DNA of 6,026 nucleotides. It comes from an uncultured Collinsella sp. Lineage in GTDB: Bacteria; Actinomycetota; Coriobacteriia; Coriobacteriales; Coriobacteriaceae. The notes beneath the pieces are model-generated. The model did not search any database. It was not told the origin of the DNA and was given only the letters and a program-made list of their open reading frames with translations. Location: the NCBI GenBank assembly GCA_902464645.1, contig CABQKL010000106.1:1-6026 (forward strand), in the 5' to 3' direction. Positions 5,665-6,026 of this stretch are shown here, piece by piece; within the stretch, counting starts at the first letter, position 1, and every line of letters begins with the position of its first letter. The translations under genes were made by a program, and so were the position numbers.

Positions 5665-6006
5665 CTATTCCGGCTTGGTTTCTACCGTGGGAGTCTTATC
5701 CGCCGCAACCGGAGTGCGGGCGGTGTCCATAGTCAGGCAGTGTTTGGGGCAGCTTTCGATGCACTCGCTGCACACCACGCAGGCGTACGGGTCAATCAAC
5801 CACGTTCCACCCTTGCGATCAACCGTGAGCGCGCCCGCCGGGCAACGCCGCGCGCACATGCCGCAGCAAATGCACACGTCCATGTCGTTAACGATATGCC
5901 CGCGCAGGCGTTCGGGCGCCGTCAGCTTCTCCTGCGGATAGCACACCGTGACCGGTTGCTTGACCATAGAACCCAAGGCCGTCTTGGCAAATGTCAGTAA
6001 ACTCAT
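5665..6006 (-). CDS. Ferredoxin-like 2x[4Fe-4S] subunit, EchF/HycF/NuoI type
   Basis: Small iron-sulfur protein of 113 residues that should relay electrons between a catalytic subunit and a membrane or quinone/ferredoxin partner. Two [4Fe-4S] motifs are intact: Cys45-x2-Cys48-x2-Cys51-x3-Cys55-Pro (with an extra Cys47) and Cys76-x2-Cys79-x2-Cys82-x3-Cys86-Pro (with Cys90 beyond). The N-terminal MSLLTFAKTALGSMVKQPVT and the pattern GHIVNDMDVC...TVDRKGGTWLIDPYAC resemble EchF and other polyferredoxin subunits of group 4 NiFe hydrogenases and formate hydrogenlyases more than free ferredoxins. After about residue 94 there is a Thr/Lys/Pro-rich, probably disordered tail. GGAAAGG ten bases before ATG 6006 supports the start. 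A potential TAG at 6014-6016 may end an upstream gene, so it is probably the distal gene of an operon beyond the window. A subunit of another flavin or Fe-S oxidoreductase is possible. Confidence 0.85.
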   Translation of the reverse strand: MSLLTFAKTALGSMVKQPVTVCYPQEKLTAPERLRGHIVNDMDVCICCGMCARRCPAGALTVDRKGGTWLIDPYACVVCSECIESCPKHCLTMDTARTPVAADKTPTVETKPE

Positions 6007-6016
6007 GCCGCGCCTA

Positions 6017-6023
6017 CCTTTCC
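6017..6023 (-). promoter_or_regulatory. Shine-Dalgarno site of the ferredoxin-like gene
   Basis: On the minus strand GGAAAGG lies ten bases before ATG 6006. The spacing is slightly long; a minimal AGG at 6013-6015 is closer. No promoter fits in the remaining 20 bases, which agrees with a within-operon position. Confidence 0.45.
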
Positions 6024-6026
6024 GTG

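Noticed and set aside
5546..5941. A 131-codon open frame on the plus strand overlapping the ferredoxin gene
   Set aside because: Most of it is antisense to the ferredoxin-like gene, whose two intact Cys motifs show which strand is coding. Its 5' part is the repeat.

Overview
The window is GC-rich, tightly packed bacterial DNA from what looks like a high-GC, gut-type anaerobe. My best guess is a Coriobacteriia member such as Collinsella. That guess rests on base composition, gene style and an Ech/FHL-type polyferredoxin gene; nothing here (no rRNA, no marker gene) proves it.

Left half (1-3134, minus strand): a three-gene ABC exporter operon, read right to left as ATPase (2196-3134), ABC-2 permease A (999-2186) and ABC-2 permease B (1-1012, running off the left edge). 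The genes are 9 bp apart or overlap by 14 bp, each with its own Shine-Dalgarno sequence.

Middle (3135-5117): a 210-bp divergent regulatory region, then on the plus strand a membrane histidine kinase of the DesK/NarL type (3346-4488) and its LuxR/NarL-type response regulator (4488-5117), joined by a TGATG overlap. One ATPase, two ABC-2 permeases, a short-loop kinase and a LuxR-type regulator together match the layout of the Bacillus LnrJKLMN (YfiJKLMN) linearmycin-resistance module. The likely job is sensing a membrane-active or lipophilic compound and inducing its export. The true substrate cannot be read from the sequence.

Right part (5118-5664): about 550 bp without a credible protein gene, between convergent genes. 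It holds two co-oriented, diverged copies of a repeat (5170-5343 and 5430-5604). Each copy is a 154-bp snap-back unit with inverted arms beginning CAAAACTATGCCGG, and the second contains a terminator-like hairpin. A fifth copy of the arm motif lies at 5138-5146. Two overlapping GC-rich hairpins (5607-5655) follow. This repeat cluster is the least explained part of the window.

Right edge (5665-6006, minus strand): a complete small 2x[4Fe-4S] ferredoxin-like subunit of the EchF/HycF/NuoI type, probably the last gene of a hydrogenase or related electron-transfer operon lying beyond position 6026.
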